A stretch of DNA of 64,000 nt from Chitinivorax tropicus. Its GTDB lineage: Bacteria; Pseudomonadota; Gammaproteobacteria; Burkholderiales; SCOH01. A model generated the notes under the pieces. It was not told the DNA's origin and made no database searches. It worked only from the letters and a program-made list of their open reading frames with translations. Within the stretch, counting starts at the first letter, position 1; the number at the start of each line of letters is the position of its first letter. Made by a program: the position numbers and the translations under genes. Below are positions 1 to 8,738 of this stretch, piece after piece. The DNA is taken from the NCBI RefSeq assembly GCF_014202905.1, contig NZ_JACHHY010000001.1, positions 248,001 through 312,000 of the forward strand, in the 5' to 3' direction.

Positions 1-1216
1 GGGCCATGGCACGCACCGCATCAGCCCGAGTATCGCCATGGGTAATCAGCTTGGCCAGCATCGGGTCATAAAAGGGGGTGATCTGATCGCCAGTCTGGAT
101 GCCATGATCGATCCGGATCGAAGATGGCACCCGCCAATGGATGACCGGCCCGGTTTGCGGCAAAAAGCCTTGTGCCGGATCTTCGGCATAGAGCCGCACC
201 TCGATGGCATGCCCGCGTGGCGTCATGTCCGACTGCTGCCAAGGCAGCCGCTCGCCCTGAGCCACCCGCAGCTGCCAAGCGACCAGATCCAGCCCGGTGA
301 CCAGCTCGGTGACCGGATGCTCGACCTGCAGGCGGGTGTTCATCTCCAGAAAATAGAACTGTTGATCGGCACCCAGCAGGAACTCCACCGTGCCTGCCCC
401 CACATACCCGCATGCGCTGGCCGCCGCCACAGCTGCCGCCCCCATGCGCTCACGCAGGGCGTGGGTCATCACTGGGCAGGGGCTCTCCTCGATCACCTTC
501 TGATGGCGCCGCTGCACCGAGCATTCACGCTCGCCGAGATGCAGCACCTGGCCATGAGTGTCCGCCAGGATCTGGAACTCAACATGTCGGGGATGCACCA
601 CCGCTTTTTCCAAAATCAGCTCATCGCTGCCAAATGCGTGTCGTGCTTCGCTTCGGGCGCGATGCACGGCGTCTTCCAACGCCATGGGTTGATTGACCAG
701 CCGCATGCCTCGCCCCCCACCCCCAGCTACCGCCTTGATCATCAGCGGGTAGCCGATCTCGCTCGCGGCCTGGGCCAGCGCCCGGTCAGACTGATCCTCA
801 CCCGCATAGCCAGGCACACAGGGCACGCCCGCAGCCAGCATCGCAAGCTTGGCCTGCCGTTTGTTGCCCATCAACTGCATCGCAGCTGGCGATGGGCCAA
901 CCCACACCAACCCAGCCGCCAATATGGCCTGTGCAAATAGCGCGTTTTCCGAGAGAAACCCATAGCCTGGGTGCACTGCCTCCGCACCACTTTGCTGGCA
1001 GGCAGCCAGCAGGCGGGGAATCGACAGATAGCTCTCCCCTACCGCAGGTGGCCCCAGGCGCACCGCTTCATCTGCCAGCCTGACATGGCGGGCATGCTGG
1101 TCAGCATCGGAAAACACCGCGATGGTGTGATAGCCCAGCTGATGGGCGGTGGCAATGAGGCGGCAGGCGATTTCACCTCGATTGGCGATCAACAAGCGGC
1201 GGAAGGGGCGTGTCAT
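1..1216 (-). CDS. atuF: Geranyl-CoA carboxylase biotin-carrying (alpha) subunit, C-terminus cut by window edge
   Basis: The reading frame begins at an ATG (1216-1214) and runs off the left edge, giving about 405 codons. The N-terminus reads RRLLIANRGEIACRLI and continues with HPGYGFLSEN, the hallmark of biotin carboxylase domains; near the edge the frame reads YDPMLAKLI, typical of the biotin-carboxylase C-domain. ATP-dependent carboxylation of biotin is the known role of the family; the BCCP domain should lie beyond the window. The start overlaps the stop of the upstream hydratase gene (ATGA), so the two are translationally coupled. The substrate assignment (geranyl-CoA rather than methylcrotonyl-CoA) rests on the neighbouring AtuA-type gene; methylcrotonyl-CoA carboxylase alpha is the alternative. 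Confidence 0.88.
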   Translation of the reverse strand, partial: MTRPFRRLLIANRGEIACRLIATAHQLGYHTIAVFSDADQHARHVRLADEAVRLGPPAVGESYLSIPRLLAACQQSGAEAVHPGYGFLSENALFAQAILAAGLVWVGPSPAAMQLMGNKRQAKLAMLAAGVPCVPGYAGEDQSDRALAQAASEIGYPLMIKAVAGGGGRGMRLVNQPMALEDAVHRARSEARHAFGSDELILEKAVVHPRHVEFQILADTHGQVLHLGERECSVQRRHQKVIEESPCPVMTHALRERMGAAAVAAASACGYVGAGTVEFLLGADQQFYFLEMNTRLQVEHPVTELVTGLDLVAWQLRVAQGERLPWQQSDMTPRGHAIEVRLYAEDPAQGFLPQTGPVIHWRVPSSIRIDHGIQTGDQITPFYDPMLAKLITHGDTRADAVRAMA

Positions 1217-2028
1217 GGCCAGGTCTCCACCCAGCTGGGCACGCGTTTGTCGATGAAAGCCGCTGCGCCCTCTGCCGCCTCGGCCCCTTGCATTGCCTCG
1301 CTAAAGCAGCTGGCTGCCTCATCCAGCAACGCATCCAGCGCCATCCCAGGCATGGCCTGCATCAGCCGTTTGGTCTGGCGGGTGACCAAGGGTGCGGTGC
1401 GGGCCAGCTGGGCCAGCAGTTCCGCCAATGCGCCAGTCAGCGCGGTATCGGATGGTTGGATCTGTTGCACCAGCCCCAGCGACAAGGCGCGGCGTCCATC
1501 GATACGCTGCCCGCTCAACGCCAGCCAGCGGGCCTGCGACAAACCAATGCGCTGGGCAACGAAGGGTGCGATCTGCGCTGGAATCAGCCCCAGGCCGGTT
1601 TCGGGCATGCCGAGCTGGCAATCGGCATGCGCCAGCACGATATCGGCCACGCAAGCCAAACCAAGCCCGCCCCCCAGCACCGCACCTTGCAGCACTGCGA
1701 CCAACACCTGTGGCAGGGCCGCCGCCTGTTGCAGCATCTGCCCGAATTGGCGATTGAAACGTACCGCTGCTTGCGAATCCGAGGCAAGTTGGTGGCGCAG
1801 ACCGGCCATGTCGCGGACATCGCCCCCGGCACAGAAATGTCCACCCGCCCCTTGCAATACCACGACCCGTGCCTCGGCATCGCTTGCCAGGCAGCTCCAC
1901 AGGCGCGACAGTTCTGCCACCATCTGCAGGCTCATGGCATTGCGCTGTGCCGGACGATTCAATGTCACCTGAACCAGACCGCCTTGGCGGGCCAGTTGCA
2001 ATGTCTCAAAAACCATGTCCATCTCCAT
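1213..2028 (-). CDS. atuE: Enoyl-CoA hydratase/isomerase family, probable isohexenylglutaconyl-CoA hydratase
   Basis: A crotonase-fold protein of about 271 aa. It shows VQVTLNRPAQRNAMS at the N-terminus, the oxyanion-hole region GAGGHFCAGGDVRDM, and VLGGGLGLACVADIVLA in the middle. In the terpene pathway this enzyme hydrates isohexenylglutaconyl-CoA after geranyl-CoA carboxylation; in a leucine pathway the counterpart would be methylglutaconyl-CoA hydratase. Several starts are possible (a GTG at 2031, then ATGs at 2028, 2022 and 2016); the ATG at 2016 has a GGAG six bases upstream and may be the true one. It overlaps the acyl-CoA dehydrogenase stop upstream and atuF downstream. Confidence 0.85.
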   Translation of the reverse strand: MEMDMVFETLQLARQGGLVQVTLNRPAQRNAMSLQMVAELSRLWSCLASDAEARVVVLQGAGGHFCAGGDVRDMAGLRHQLASDSQAAVRFNRQFGQMLQQAAALPQVLVAVLQGAVLGGGLGLACVADIVLAHADCQLGMPETGLGLIPAQIAPFVAQRIGLSQARWLALSGQRIDGRRALSLGLVQQIQPSDTALTGALAELLAQLARTAPLVTRQTKRLMQAMPGMALDALLDEAASCFSEAMQGAEAAEGAAAFIDKRVPSWVETWP

Positions 2029-3188
2029 CACTGCGGGCGTTTGCCGGGCAAGGTGCCGCTGAGTTTGCAGATGATGCCGAGCATGACCTCATCAGCTCCC
2101 CCGCCGATCGAAGCCAGACGGCCATCGCGATACAGCTGCGAAGCAGGGTTGTCCCACATATACCCCTGCCCACCCCAGAGCTGCAGGCAACTGTCCGCCA
2201 CCTCGCGCACCAGGCGACCCGCCTTGAGTTTGGCCATGGAAGCCAGCATGGTGACATCCTGCCCGGCAATGTGCTGCTCGCATGCTTGCCAGGTCAGCGC
2301 CCGCAAGGCTTCCAGCTCGGTCCGCAATTCGGCCAGCCGGAAATGCACGGTCTGGTTGTCCAGCAATGGCATGCCGAATACCTGCCGCTGGCGGGCGTAA
2401 TCGGTGGTGAGCCGCAGGCAGCGCTCGATGCAGCCGATGCAATTGGCAGCACCGAACAGGCGCTCTTCCTGGAACTGCAGCATCTGCATCATGAAACCTG
2501 CGTTTTCTTCACCAATGCGATAGCGTTGTGGCACCCGCACCCCATCGAAGAACACCTGGGCGGTGTCCGACGCCCGCATGCCCAGCTTGTCGAGCGGCTT
2601 GGAAAAACTGATGCCCTTGCTGCTGGCTGGCACAATGATCAGGGATTTGTTGGCGTGGCGATGGCCGTCGCTGGTATTGGCCAGCACACAAAAGAAATCC
2701 GCCTGCAAGGCGTTGGTGATCCACATCTTGCTGCCGTCGATCACATAGTCGTCCCCATCCTTACGGGCCGTGGTTTTGATGGCCGCCACATCAGAGCCAG
2801 CGTGCGTCTCGGACACGGCAATGCTGGCCACGTAGTCCCCTCGGATCGCCGGGGTCAGAAAGGCTTCACGCAATGCCTTGCTGCCAAAGCGCGCCAGGGC
2901 GGGCGTTGCCATATCCGTCTGCACACCGATCGCCAGTGGCACCCCCCCACAAGCCGACCAGCCGAGGGCCTCGGCCACCACCAGGTTGTACGACACATCC
3001 AACCCCAGGCCACCATTCTCGATGGGTTTATGGATGCCCAATAACCCCAGCTCACCCAGTTTGCGGAACAGCTCGTGTGCCGGGAAACAGCCAGCACGCT
3101 CCCACTCGTCGGCATGGGGGTTGATTTCCTTCTCGACAAACTGCAGCGCGGTGCGGCGCATCTGCTCGTGTTCGGGGGTCAATTGCAT
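2028..3188 (-). CDS. atuD: Acyl-CoA dehydrogenase, probable citronellyl-CoA dehydrogenase
   Basis: A 386-aa FAD-dependent acyl-CoA dehydrogenase. Visible signatures are IAVSETHAGSDVAAIKTTA (flavin/substrate contact region), GSKMWITNA and the C-terminal LQLWGGQGYMWDNPASQLYRD helix region. It would introduce the alpha,beta double bond into citronellyl-CoA (or isovaleryl-CoA if the operon served leucine breakdown). The start was taken at MQLTPEHEQM, which has a GGAG box just upstream and lies 13 bases after the carboxyltransferase stop; a longer frame to 3260 would overlap that gene. Operon position between atuC and atuE matches the Pseudomonas atu order. Confidence 0.87.
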   Translation of the reverse strand: MQLTPEHEQMRRTALQFVEKEINPHADEWERAGCFPAHELFRKLGELGLLGIHKPIENGGLGLDVSYNLVVAEALGWSACGGVPLAIGVQTDMATPALARFGSKALREAFLTPAIRGDYVASIAVSETHAGSDVAAIKTTARKDGDDYVIDGSKMWITNALQADFFCVLANTSDGHRHANKSLIIVPASSKGISFSKPLDKLGMRASDTAQVFFDGVRVPQRYRIGEENAGFMMQMLQFQEERLFGAANCIGCIERCLRLTTDYARQRQVFGMPLLDNQTVHFRLAELRTELEALRALTWQACEQHIAGQDVTMLASMAKLKAGRLVREVADSCLQLWGGQGYMWDNPASQLYRDGRLASIGGGADEVMLGIICKLSGTLPGKRPQ

Positions 3189-3201
3189 GGAAGGCTCCGG
3201 G

Positions 3202-4812
3202 TCAGAATCGGGCAACGCCGAAATGGTTGGGGTGCAAGGGCCGCTTGCCAGCAGTGGCAATCAGATCCAACAACAACATCAATAAGGTGCGGGAGTCACG
3301 CGGGTCGATCAGCCCGTCATCCCACAACCTGGCTGTGCCATACAGGGCGGTGGATTGCGCCTCCAGCCCTTGTGCGGTGGTCTGCTCCAGGGCATCCAGG
3401 CTGGCGGGGTCGGGTGTGATGCCTGCCCTGCGCTGTTTCTGCTCGGCCACGATGCGCAGCACCTTGCCAGCCTGCACCCCGCCCATGACGGCAGTGCGGC
3501 TGTTGGGCCAGGCGAAGATGAAACGTGGATCGAGCCCACGGCCACACATCGCATAGTTACCTGCGCCATACGAGCCCCCGATGACCAATGACAGCTTGGG
3601 CACATGGGCATTGGCCACAGCTTGCAACAATTTGGCGCCATGTTTGATCACCCCGCCCTGCTCGGCCTCCTTCCCCACCATAAAGCCAGTGGTATTGTGT
3701 AGAAACAACAACGGGCGACCGGTCTGGTCGCACAGCTGGATGAATTGCGCCGCTTTGGCCGCGCCTTGTGGCGTGATCGGGCCATTGTTGCCGATGATGC
3801 CGATACGATGTCCGGCCAGGGCGGCCCAACCACACACGGTCTGCTGATCGAACACCGACTTGAAATCGAGGAACTCGGAGTCATCCACCAGCCGTGCGAT
3901 CACATCCCGCACGTCATATGGCTCCTTGGGGTCGGCGGGCACAAGCCCGAGCAGCTCGGACGGGTCATATCGCGGCTCATGATAATGGGGGTGCCCTGAC
4001 TCGGCTGCAGACCAGCCAAGATGCGCCATCAGTTGCCGCACATAGCGGATGGCATCGGCATCATCCTCGGCCAGATACTCAGCGGTGCCCGCCAGGCCTG
4101 CGTGCATTTCCGCCCCGCCCAGCTCCTCATCCGTCGCCACCTCACCAGTAGCAGCCAGCAGCAATGGTGGCCCGGCCAGGAACAGCTTGGCCCGTTGACG
4201 CACCACGATCACGTAGTCCGACAGACCCGGCTGATACGCCCCACCCGCCGTAGCGTTGCCATGTACCACAGAGATCTGCGGAATGCCGGCCGCAGACAGC
4301 CGCGCCTGATTGGCAAAGGCGCGCGCACCTTCCACAAATACATCGGCGGCGTGATGCAGATTGGCCCCGCCACTTTCGGTCAACATGATCATGGGCAGTG
4401 CGTTTTCAAGTGCAATTTGTTGCAGGCGCAATGTCTTTCGCAACCCCGCTGGCGATATGGTGCCACCCTTGATGGCACTGTTATTGGCATAGACCAGGCA
4501 CCGCACCCCGCTCACATAACCGATCCCAGCAATAATGCCCCCGCCGGCTTCGGTGCCGTCCTTGTCATCGTGCATCTGGTAGCCCGCCAGCCCCATCAAC
4601 TCGATGAACGGGGAGCCAGGGTCGAGCAGCCGCTGCACCCGCTCTGGCGGCAATAATTGGCCACGCTGGTCGAATCTGGGCTTTTCCGCCTGCACCAGCC
4701 GCCCTTGCCGCTCGCGAATCGCCTGCAACTGATCCAGCATGCCCTGCATGGCGGCACGATTGGCGGCAAAGGCTGGCCCACTGGTATCGATCTGGCTCTG
4801 GATCACTGACAT
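3202..4812 (-). CDS. atuC: Acyl-CoA carboxylase carboxyltransferase (beta) subunit, probable geranyl-CoA carboxylase
   Basis: A 536-aa carboxyltransferase of the propionyl/methylcrotonyl-CoA carboxylase family, with the usual family length. Key segments are GYVSGVRCLVYANNSAIKGGT, LTESGGANLHHAADVF and, in the C-terminal half, FLHNTTGFMVGKEAEQGG and VIGGSYGAGNYAMCGR, the acyl-CoA and biotin binding regions. It transfers CO2 from carboxybiotin on AtuF to geranyl-CoA. The start is the ATG at 4812 (MSVIQSQID), which overlaps the end of atuA by 10 bases; the longer open frame upstream lies inside atuA and has no family similarity. Methylcrotonyl-CoA specificity cannot be excluded. Confidence 0.88.
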   Translation of the reverse strand: MSVIQSQIDTSGPAFAANRAAMQGMLDQLQAIRERQGRLVQAEKPRFDQRGQLLPPERVQRLLDPGSPFIELMGLAGYQMHDDKDGTEAGGGIIAGIGYVSGVRCLVYANNSAIKGGTISPAGLRKTLRLQQIALENALPMIMLTESGGANLHHAADVFVEGARAFANQARLSAAGIPQISVVHGNATAGGAYQPGLSDYVIVVRQRAKLFLAGPPLLLAATGEVATDEELGGAEMHAGLAGTAEYLAEDDADAIRYVRQLMAHLGWSAAESGHPHYHEPRYDPSELLGLVPADPKEPYDVRDVIARLVDDSEFLDFKSVFDQQTVCGWAALAGHRIGIIGNNGPITPQGAAKAAQFIQLCDQTGRPLLFLHNTTGFMVGKEAEQGGVIKHGAKLLQAVANAHVPKLSLVIGGSYGAGNYAMCGRGLDPRFIFAWPNSRTAVMGGVQAGKVLRIVAEQKQRRAGITPDPASLDALEQTTAQGLEAQSTALYGTARLWDDGLIDPRDSRTLLMLLLDLIATAGKRPLHPNHFGVARF

Positions 4813-6611
4813 GGCAGCCTTTCCAACAATCGCGGTGGAATCGGGATCGGCATGTCCAGCAGCTGCTGGGCAAATGCCTTGCCTTGTGCATCCACCCGCA
4901 AGCTGGCCATGCCACCACCACCCAGCGCATGGCGCAGCACCAGATTCAACGCATGCAGCCCTGGCCAGGCATAGCACTCGACACGGCTTTGCGGGTGATC
5001 CAGCACATGCTGGAACCAAGCCTGCACTGCTGTGGGGGTCAATGCCTGATGCAGCCAAGGCAGGATCTCAGGGTGGCGGGCAATGACCCCAATGTTGGCA
5101 TCATCGCCTTTGTCGCCGCTACGAGCCCAGGCCAGCTGGATCAACGGCACGCTGATCAGCCCATGTTCGTTCACCGGATGGGGTGGGGTGATCAACTTTG
5201 CATCCATCGGTATCGGCTCAATCGCCGGGAGCGTCGGTAAGGGCACCCTGATCACCTGTCCGCCAATATGCACCGACTGGGCCACCAGCGCCTGGGGAAT
5301 CAGGCAGGCGAACAGCTTGATCACCGGTGACGGCTTGGGCCGCCCGCCCAGCAGGCTGACCAACCCTGGTGCCATCCCGGTCGCTGCCTGAGCGATTTCC
5401 CCCCCGAAGAATTGCAATGCGGGTTTCAAGGGATGGGTCACGGTAAGGCGCAACACCACTTCCCGCGTGTCGTCACAACGAGCATGGTGGCCATAGCTGG
5501 CCTCGGCACCCAGGATCTCGATCCGGGTTGCAGTAAACGGCGGCAGCTTCCGCTGCGCCAACAAGGCTTGTGCCTTGCTGATCAGGTGATCAGCTACTGA
5601 TCGCGCCTTGGCTACCGCCTGCCGGCCTGCCAGCACACAGCAGGCAGTCAGCCGGTGGCCATCCTGCCAGGTCAGGCATGCTTTATATTGATGAGTGGGC
5701 GGCCTGCCCCGCGCGCCTTGTACTGCCACACGGTTGTCACCGATCTGGGTCAATTGCACTTGGCTGAAATCGCAAGTCACATCTGGCAACAGATAGGCCT
5801 GCGGATCGCCCACCTCATAGACCACCTGTTCTGCGACGGTCGGCACACTGACCAGCCCACCCGTGCCTGCTGGTTTGGTCACGACAAAGCAGCCATCCGC
5901 AGCGACCTCGACCAGCGGGAAGCCCATCTGATCAAACCCCGGCACAGTCTGCCAATCGGTGAAATTGCCACCACAGCACTGCGCCCCACACTCGATGATG
6001 TGCCCGGCCAATGAGCCCTGCGCCAGCTTGTCATAATCATGCAGCGACCAATTGAACGCATGCAGCAATGGGCCCAGCACCAGGGCGCTATCCACCACCC
6101 GGCCAGTGATCACGATATCGGCCCCGGCAGCCAGAGCAGCGGCAATCGGCGTCGCACCCAGATAGGCGTTGGCGGTCAAGGGGCTGGTCGGCAGCGGTGC
6201 GCCGGTCTGCCACTCCTTGACATCAGCGGCTTGCAACGCATCCAACTGTGGCATCAGGTCATCCCCCTGCACCACCGCCACGCTCAGCGTCAGACCTGCG
6301 GCATCGATGGCGGCTTGCAATCGATCCCGGCAAGCCAGCGGATTCACCCCACCTGCATTGCTGATCACCTTGATGCCTTTGGCCGCCAGCTGTGGCAACA
6401 ACGGCGGCAACACGTTGTCCACGAAGTCAGGCGCGTAACCCAGGCTCGAATCCTTTACCTTGGCCGCCGCCATGATCGACAACGTCACCTCGGCCAGGTA
6501 ATCGAACACCAGGTAATCCAGCTCGGCCAATCGCACCAGCTGAGCCGCCGCAGTTTGGGTATCCCCCCAAAAGCCGCTTGCACAGCCGATCTTGACGACT
6601 CTCTCCTCCAT
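4803..6611 (-). CDS. atuA: AtuA-family (DUF1446) acyclic terpene utilisation protein
   Basis: A 602-aa protein beginning VKIGCASGFWGDTQ, with the N-terminal DUF1446 domain (KDSSLGYAPDFV, VISNAGGVNP, DIVITGRVVDSALVLGPL) and a C-terminal extension that includes LAWARSGDKGDDANIGVIAR, as in Pseudomonas AtuA. Its biochemical role is unresolved in the literature I know, but it is required in acyclic terpene (citronellol/geraniol) use. It is the first gene of the operon, with a clear GGAGAGG ribosome site seven bases before the ATG. Its presence separates this cluster from ordinary leucine/isovalerate (liu) clusters. The SDR gene atuB that follows atuA in Pseudomonas is absent here. Confidence 0.85.
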   Translation of the reverse strand: MEERVVKIGCASGFWGDTQTAAAQLVRLAELDYLVFDYLAEVTLSIMAAAKVKDSSLGYAPDFVDNVLPPLLPQLAAKGIKVISNAGGVNPLACRDRLQAAIDAAGLTLSVAVVQGDDLMPQLDALQAADVKEWQTGAPLPTSPLTANAYLGATPIAAALAAGADIVITGRVVDSALVLGPLLHAFNWSLHDYDKLAQGSLAGHIIECGAQCCGGNFTDWQTVPGFDQMGFPLVEVAADGCFVVTKPAGTGGLVSVPTVAEQVVYEVGDPQAYLLPDVTCDFSQVQLTQIGDNRVAVQGARGRPPTHQYKACLTWQDGHRLTACCVLAGRQAVAKARSVADHLISKAQALLAQRKLPPFTATRIEILGAEASYGHHARCDDTREVVLRLTVTHPLKPALQFFGGEIAQAATGMAPGLVSLLGGRPKPSPVIKLFACLIPQALVAQSVHIGGQVIRVPLPTLPAIEPIPMDAKLITPPHPVNEHGLISVPLIQLAWARSGDKGDDANIGVIARHPEILPWLHQALTPTAVQAWFQHVLDHPQSRVECYAWPGLHALNLVLRHALGGGGMASLRVDAQGKAFAQQLLDMPIPIPPRLLERLPCQ

Positions 6612-6648
6612 TGCCTCTCCTTGAACGGGCGATTTCGCTCAATATAAT

Positions 6649-6675
6649 TCAATCGCTTGATTTAATAAATATCAA
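6649..6675. promoter_or_regulatory. Dyad operator between atuA and the TetR gene
   Basis: The 129-bp divergent gap contains two touching dyads: TCAATCGCTTGA (6649-6660) and TTGATTTAATAAATATCAA (6657-6675, arms TTGAT/ATCAA). On the minus strand a TATATT -10-like box for atuA lies just downstream, so a repressor bound here would block the atu promoter. TetR regulators of such operons normally bind dyads in the shared promoter region. The exact footprint is inferred. Confidence 0.5.
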
Positions 6676-6740
6676 AATCCGTCAGAATTCGGCACAATAG
6701 CCACCAGACCCGTTCTCACCCCGCACCAGATCACTTCGCC

Positions 6741-7349
6741 ATGACACCTTCCCCCGCCAGAAAGCGTGGCCGTCCGCCCAAAGACGCCGACACCAGCCTG
6801 CGCCGCGTGTTGATCCAACAGTCCGCCAAACTGTTTCGAGAACAAGGCTTCGAGCGCACCACCGTGCGTGACATCGCTCACGCCGCAGGTGTGCAGGCTG
6901 GCAGCTGGTTTTATCATTTCAAGAGCAAACATGAGATCCTGGCGGCGGTGATGCGGGAAGGTATGGCGGATTCGCTGGCGCGCATCCAGCAGCTGGATGT
7001 CGCCACCCTGCCCGCCAAAGCCGCATTGCGCGCGCTGATCCACACACACCTGCACACCATCCTGGCGCCAGATCATGATTTCATCCCAGTGATGCTCTAT
7101 GAATGGCGCTCGCTGCCGCCGGCGGCACAGGTGGAGATCGCCGCCTTGCAGCAGCAATATGAGGCCGTATGGGAAAGCGTCATCGCACGGCTCCAGCAAC
7201 ATGGCGACTGGCCCATGCCCACCCGTGCGGATCGGCTGTTCCTGTTTGGCTCGTTGAACTGGATTGCGCAGTGGTATCGGCCCGACGGCCCGCTTTCACT
7301 GGACGATCTGGTGGATGACGCGATGGTTTTTTTCCTGCGCAGCGCCTGA
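6741..7349 (+). CDS. TetR/AcrR-family regulator, probable AtuR
   Basis: A 202-aa protein with a basic start (RKRGRPPKDADTS) and a TetR helix-turn-helix at about residues 25-65 (LFREQGFERTTVRDIAHAAG, GSWFYHFKSKHEIL). The rest is a helical ligand/dimer domain. It is divergent from atuA across a dyad-containing gap, exactly where AtuR sits in Pseudomonas, so repression of the atu operon relieved by a terpenoid or acyl-CoA ligand is likely. The gene name is not assigned because orthology rests on position only. Confidence 0.85.
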   Translation: MTPSPARKRGRPPKDADTSLRRVLIQQSAKLFREQGFERTTVRDIAHAAGVQAGSWFYHFKSKHEILAAVMREGMADSLARIQQLDVATLPAKAALRALIHTHLHTILAPDHDFIPVMLYEWRSLPPAAQVEIAALQQQYEAVWESVIARLQQHGDWPMPTRADRLFLFGSLNWIAQWYRPDGPLSLDDLVDDAMVFFLRSA

Positions 7350-7410
7350 CACAAGACGCCGCCTCGAAAGCAACATACAATTCAAGCATCTTGCCTCAGG
7401 AGCCCATCCC

Positions 7411-8268
7411 ATGCGCTGGAATGACATGCGACAAAGCGACAATGTCGAAGACCGCCGCAGCGGTGGCGGGGGATTGCCCATTGGCGGGCTGAGTATCGGG
7501 GGCATGGTGGTGGTCGCCGTGATCAGTCTGCTGCTGGGGCAAAACCCGCTGGAAATCCTCGGCCTGATGCAATCCGCCAGCCAGCACCCGACCAATCAAG
7601 CCGCCCAACCGCGCACCCAGCCCACCAACGATGAAGGCAAACGATTCGTCTCAGCCATTCTGGGCGACACCGAAGACACCTGGGATCATTTGTTCAAGCA
7701 GGCTGGCAGCCACTATGAACGGCCCACGTTGGTTCTGTTCCGCGATGCGGTCAGCTCGGCTTGCGGACGCGCCAGCTCGGCGGTCGGCCCGTTTTACTGC
7801 CCTGGTGATAAAAAGGTCTATCTCGACTTGGGCTTTTTCGACGAATTGCAACGGCGCTTTGCCGCCCCGGGCGATTTTGCGCAGGCTTATGTCATCGCAC
7901 ACGAGGTCGGCCATCACATCCAGAACCTGATGGGCGTATCAGGACAGGTGCATCGCAAACAACAAGCACTCGGCAAAAAAGCCGCCAATGCGCTATCGGT
8001 ACAGCTGGAGTTACAGGCCGATTGCCTGGCGGGCGTGTGGGGGCATTATGCCCAGCAACGTAAACTGCTCGACCCAGGCGACATGGCCGAGGCCCTGACC
8101 GCTGCCCATGCCATCGGTGACGACACCCTGCAGCGCAACGCCACGGGCCATGTCGTGCCTGATGCCTTCACCCATGGCTCGTCTGAGCAACGCATGTACT
8201 GGTTCAAGCGCGGCTTCGAGGCAGGCGACATGCGGCGCTGTGATACATTCTCCGCAGCAAAGGGCTGA
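7411..8268 (+). CDS. YpfJ-type neutral zinc metallopeptidase
   Basis: A 285-aa membrane-anchored protein of the YpfJ/zinc-peptidase family. A cytoplasmic N-terminus (MRWNDMRQSDNVEDRRSGGG) precedes a glycine-rich stretch and one membrane segment (GGMVVVAVISLLLG, about residues 28-45). The catalytic HEXXH is AHEVGHHI near residue 163, followed by a conserved LELQADCLAGVW, which supplies the third zinc ligand region. A longer open frame starts inside the TetR gene, but the ATG at 7411 follows a CAGGAG box and gives the family N-terminus. The substrate is unknown. Confidence 0.87.
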   Translation: MRWNDMRQSDNVEDRRSGGGGLPIGGLSIGGMVVVAVISLLLGQNPLEILGLMQSASQHPTNQAAQPRTQPTNDEGKRFVSAILGDTEDTWDHLFKQAGSHYERPTLVLFRDAVSSACGRASSAVGPFYCPGDKKVYLDLGFFDELQRRFAAPGDFAQAYVIAHEVGHHIQNLMGVSGQVHRKQQALGKKAANALSVQLELQADCLAGVWGHYAQQRKLLDPGDMAEALTAAHAIGDDTLQRNATGHVVPDAFTHGSSEQRMYWFKRGFEAGDMRRCDTFSAAKG

Positions 8269-8342
8269 CCACCACCCTCTATCCGGGCCCGGCAGCCCCA
8301 ACTACACTGCGCGCCCTACCCACCAAGACACCTGAGCTTCAG

Positions 8343-8624
8343 ATGACACCACCTTCCAGCTATTTCCAACACATCGACGGCGGCCTGTACCGCTTCATCA
8401 CCGAAGCACGCCACGCTGACAACGCACAGCCCGTCATCGTGTATGAACACCTGTGGCCTTTCGAGCCTGGTATATGGGTACGCAATGCCGTGGAGTTCCA
8501 GCAGCGCTTCACCCCGATAGACGCGGCCATCGTACAGGCCCAGATGCAGGGCAATCGCCAGGCCGCCCAACAAACCGTTACTGCCGCCAAAGCCGCGCGC
8601 CGCGCACGGCAAACCTCGACCTGA
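8343..8624 (+). CDS. DUF1653-like small protein
   Basis: A 93-aa protein whose core (HIDGGLYRFITEARHADNAQ, IVYEHLWPFEPGIWVRN) resembles DUF1653, a small beta-rich domain of unknown function usually written as GxYRxxxxAxH...YxxLWxxxxxWVR. A charged alanine/arginine-rich tail (AAKAARRARQTST) follows. It lies 74 bases after the metallopeptidase gene on the same strand and may share its transcript. No function is claimed. Confidence 0.65.
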   Translation: MTPPSSYFQHIDGGLYRFITEARHADNAQPVIVYEHLWPFEPGIWVRNAVEFQQRFTPIDAAIVQAQMQGNRQAAQQTVTAAKAARRARQTST

Positions 8625-8738
8625 GTGGTGCATGGCCTGATCAGCCCCCATCCGACACGGTGCCATGGCCCACCACGGCGGATGGTGGTCGCCGGCACAG
8701 TCCATGATCGACGCGGCGCCGCGACCCATGAAAAGAGC

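Noticed and set aside
38-940. A 300-aa plus-strand frame opposite the biotin carboxylase gene
   Set aside because: The minus-strand frame encodes an unmistakable biotin carboxylase; the plus frame is a GC-rich shadow without family resemblance.
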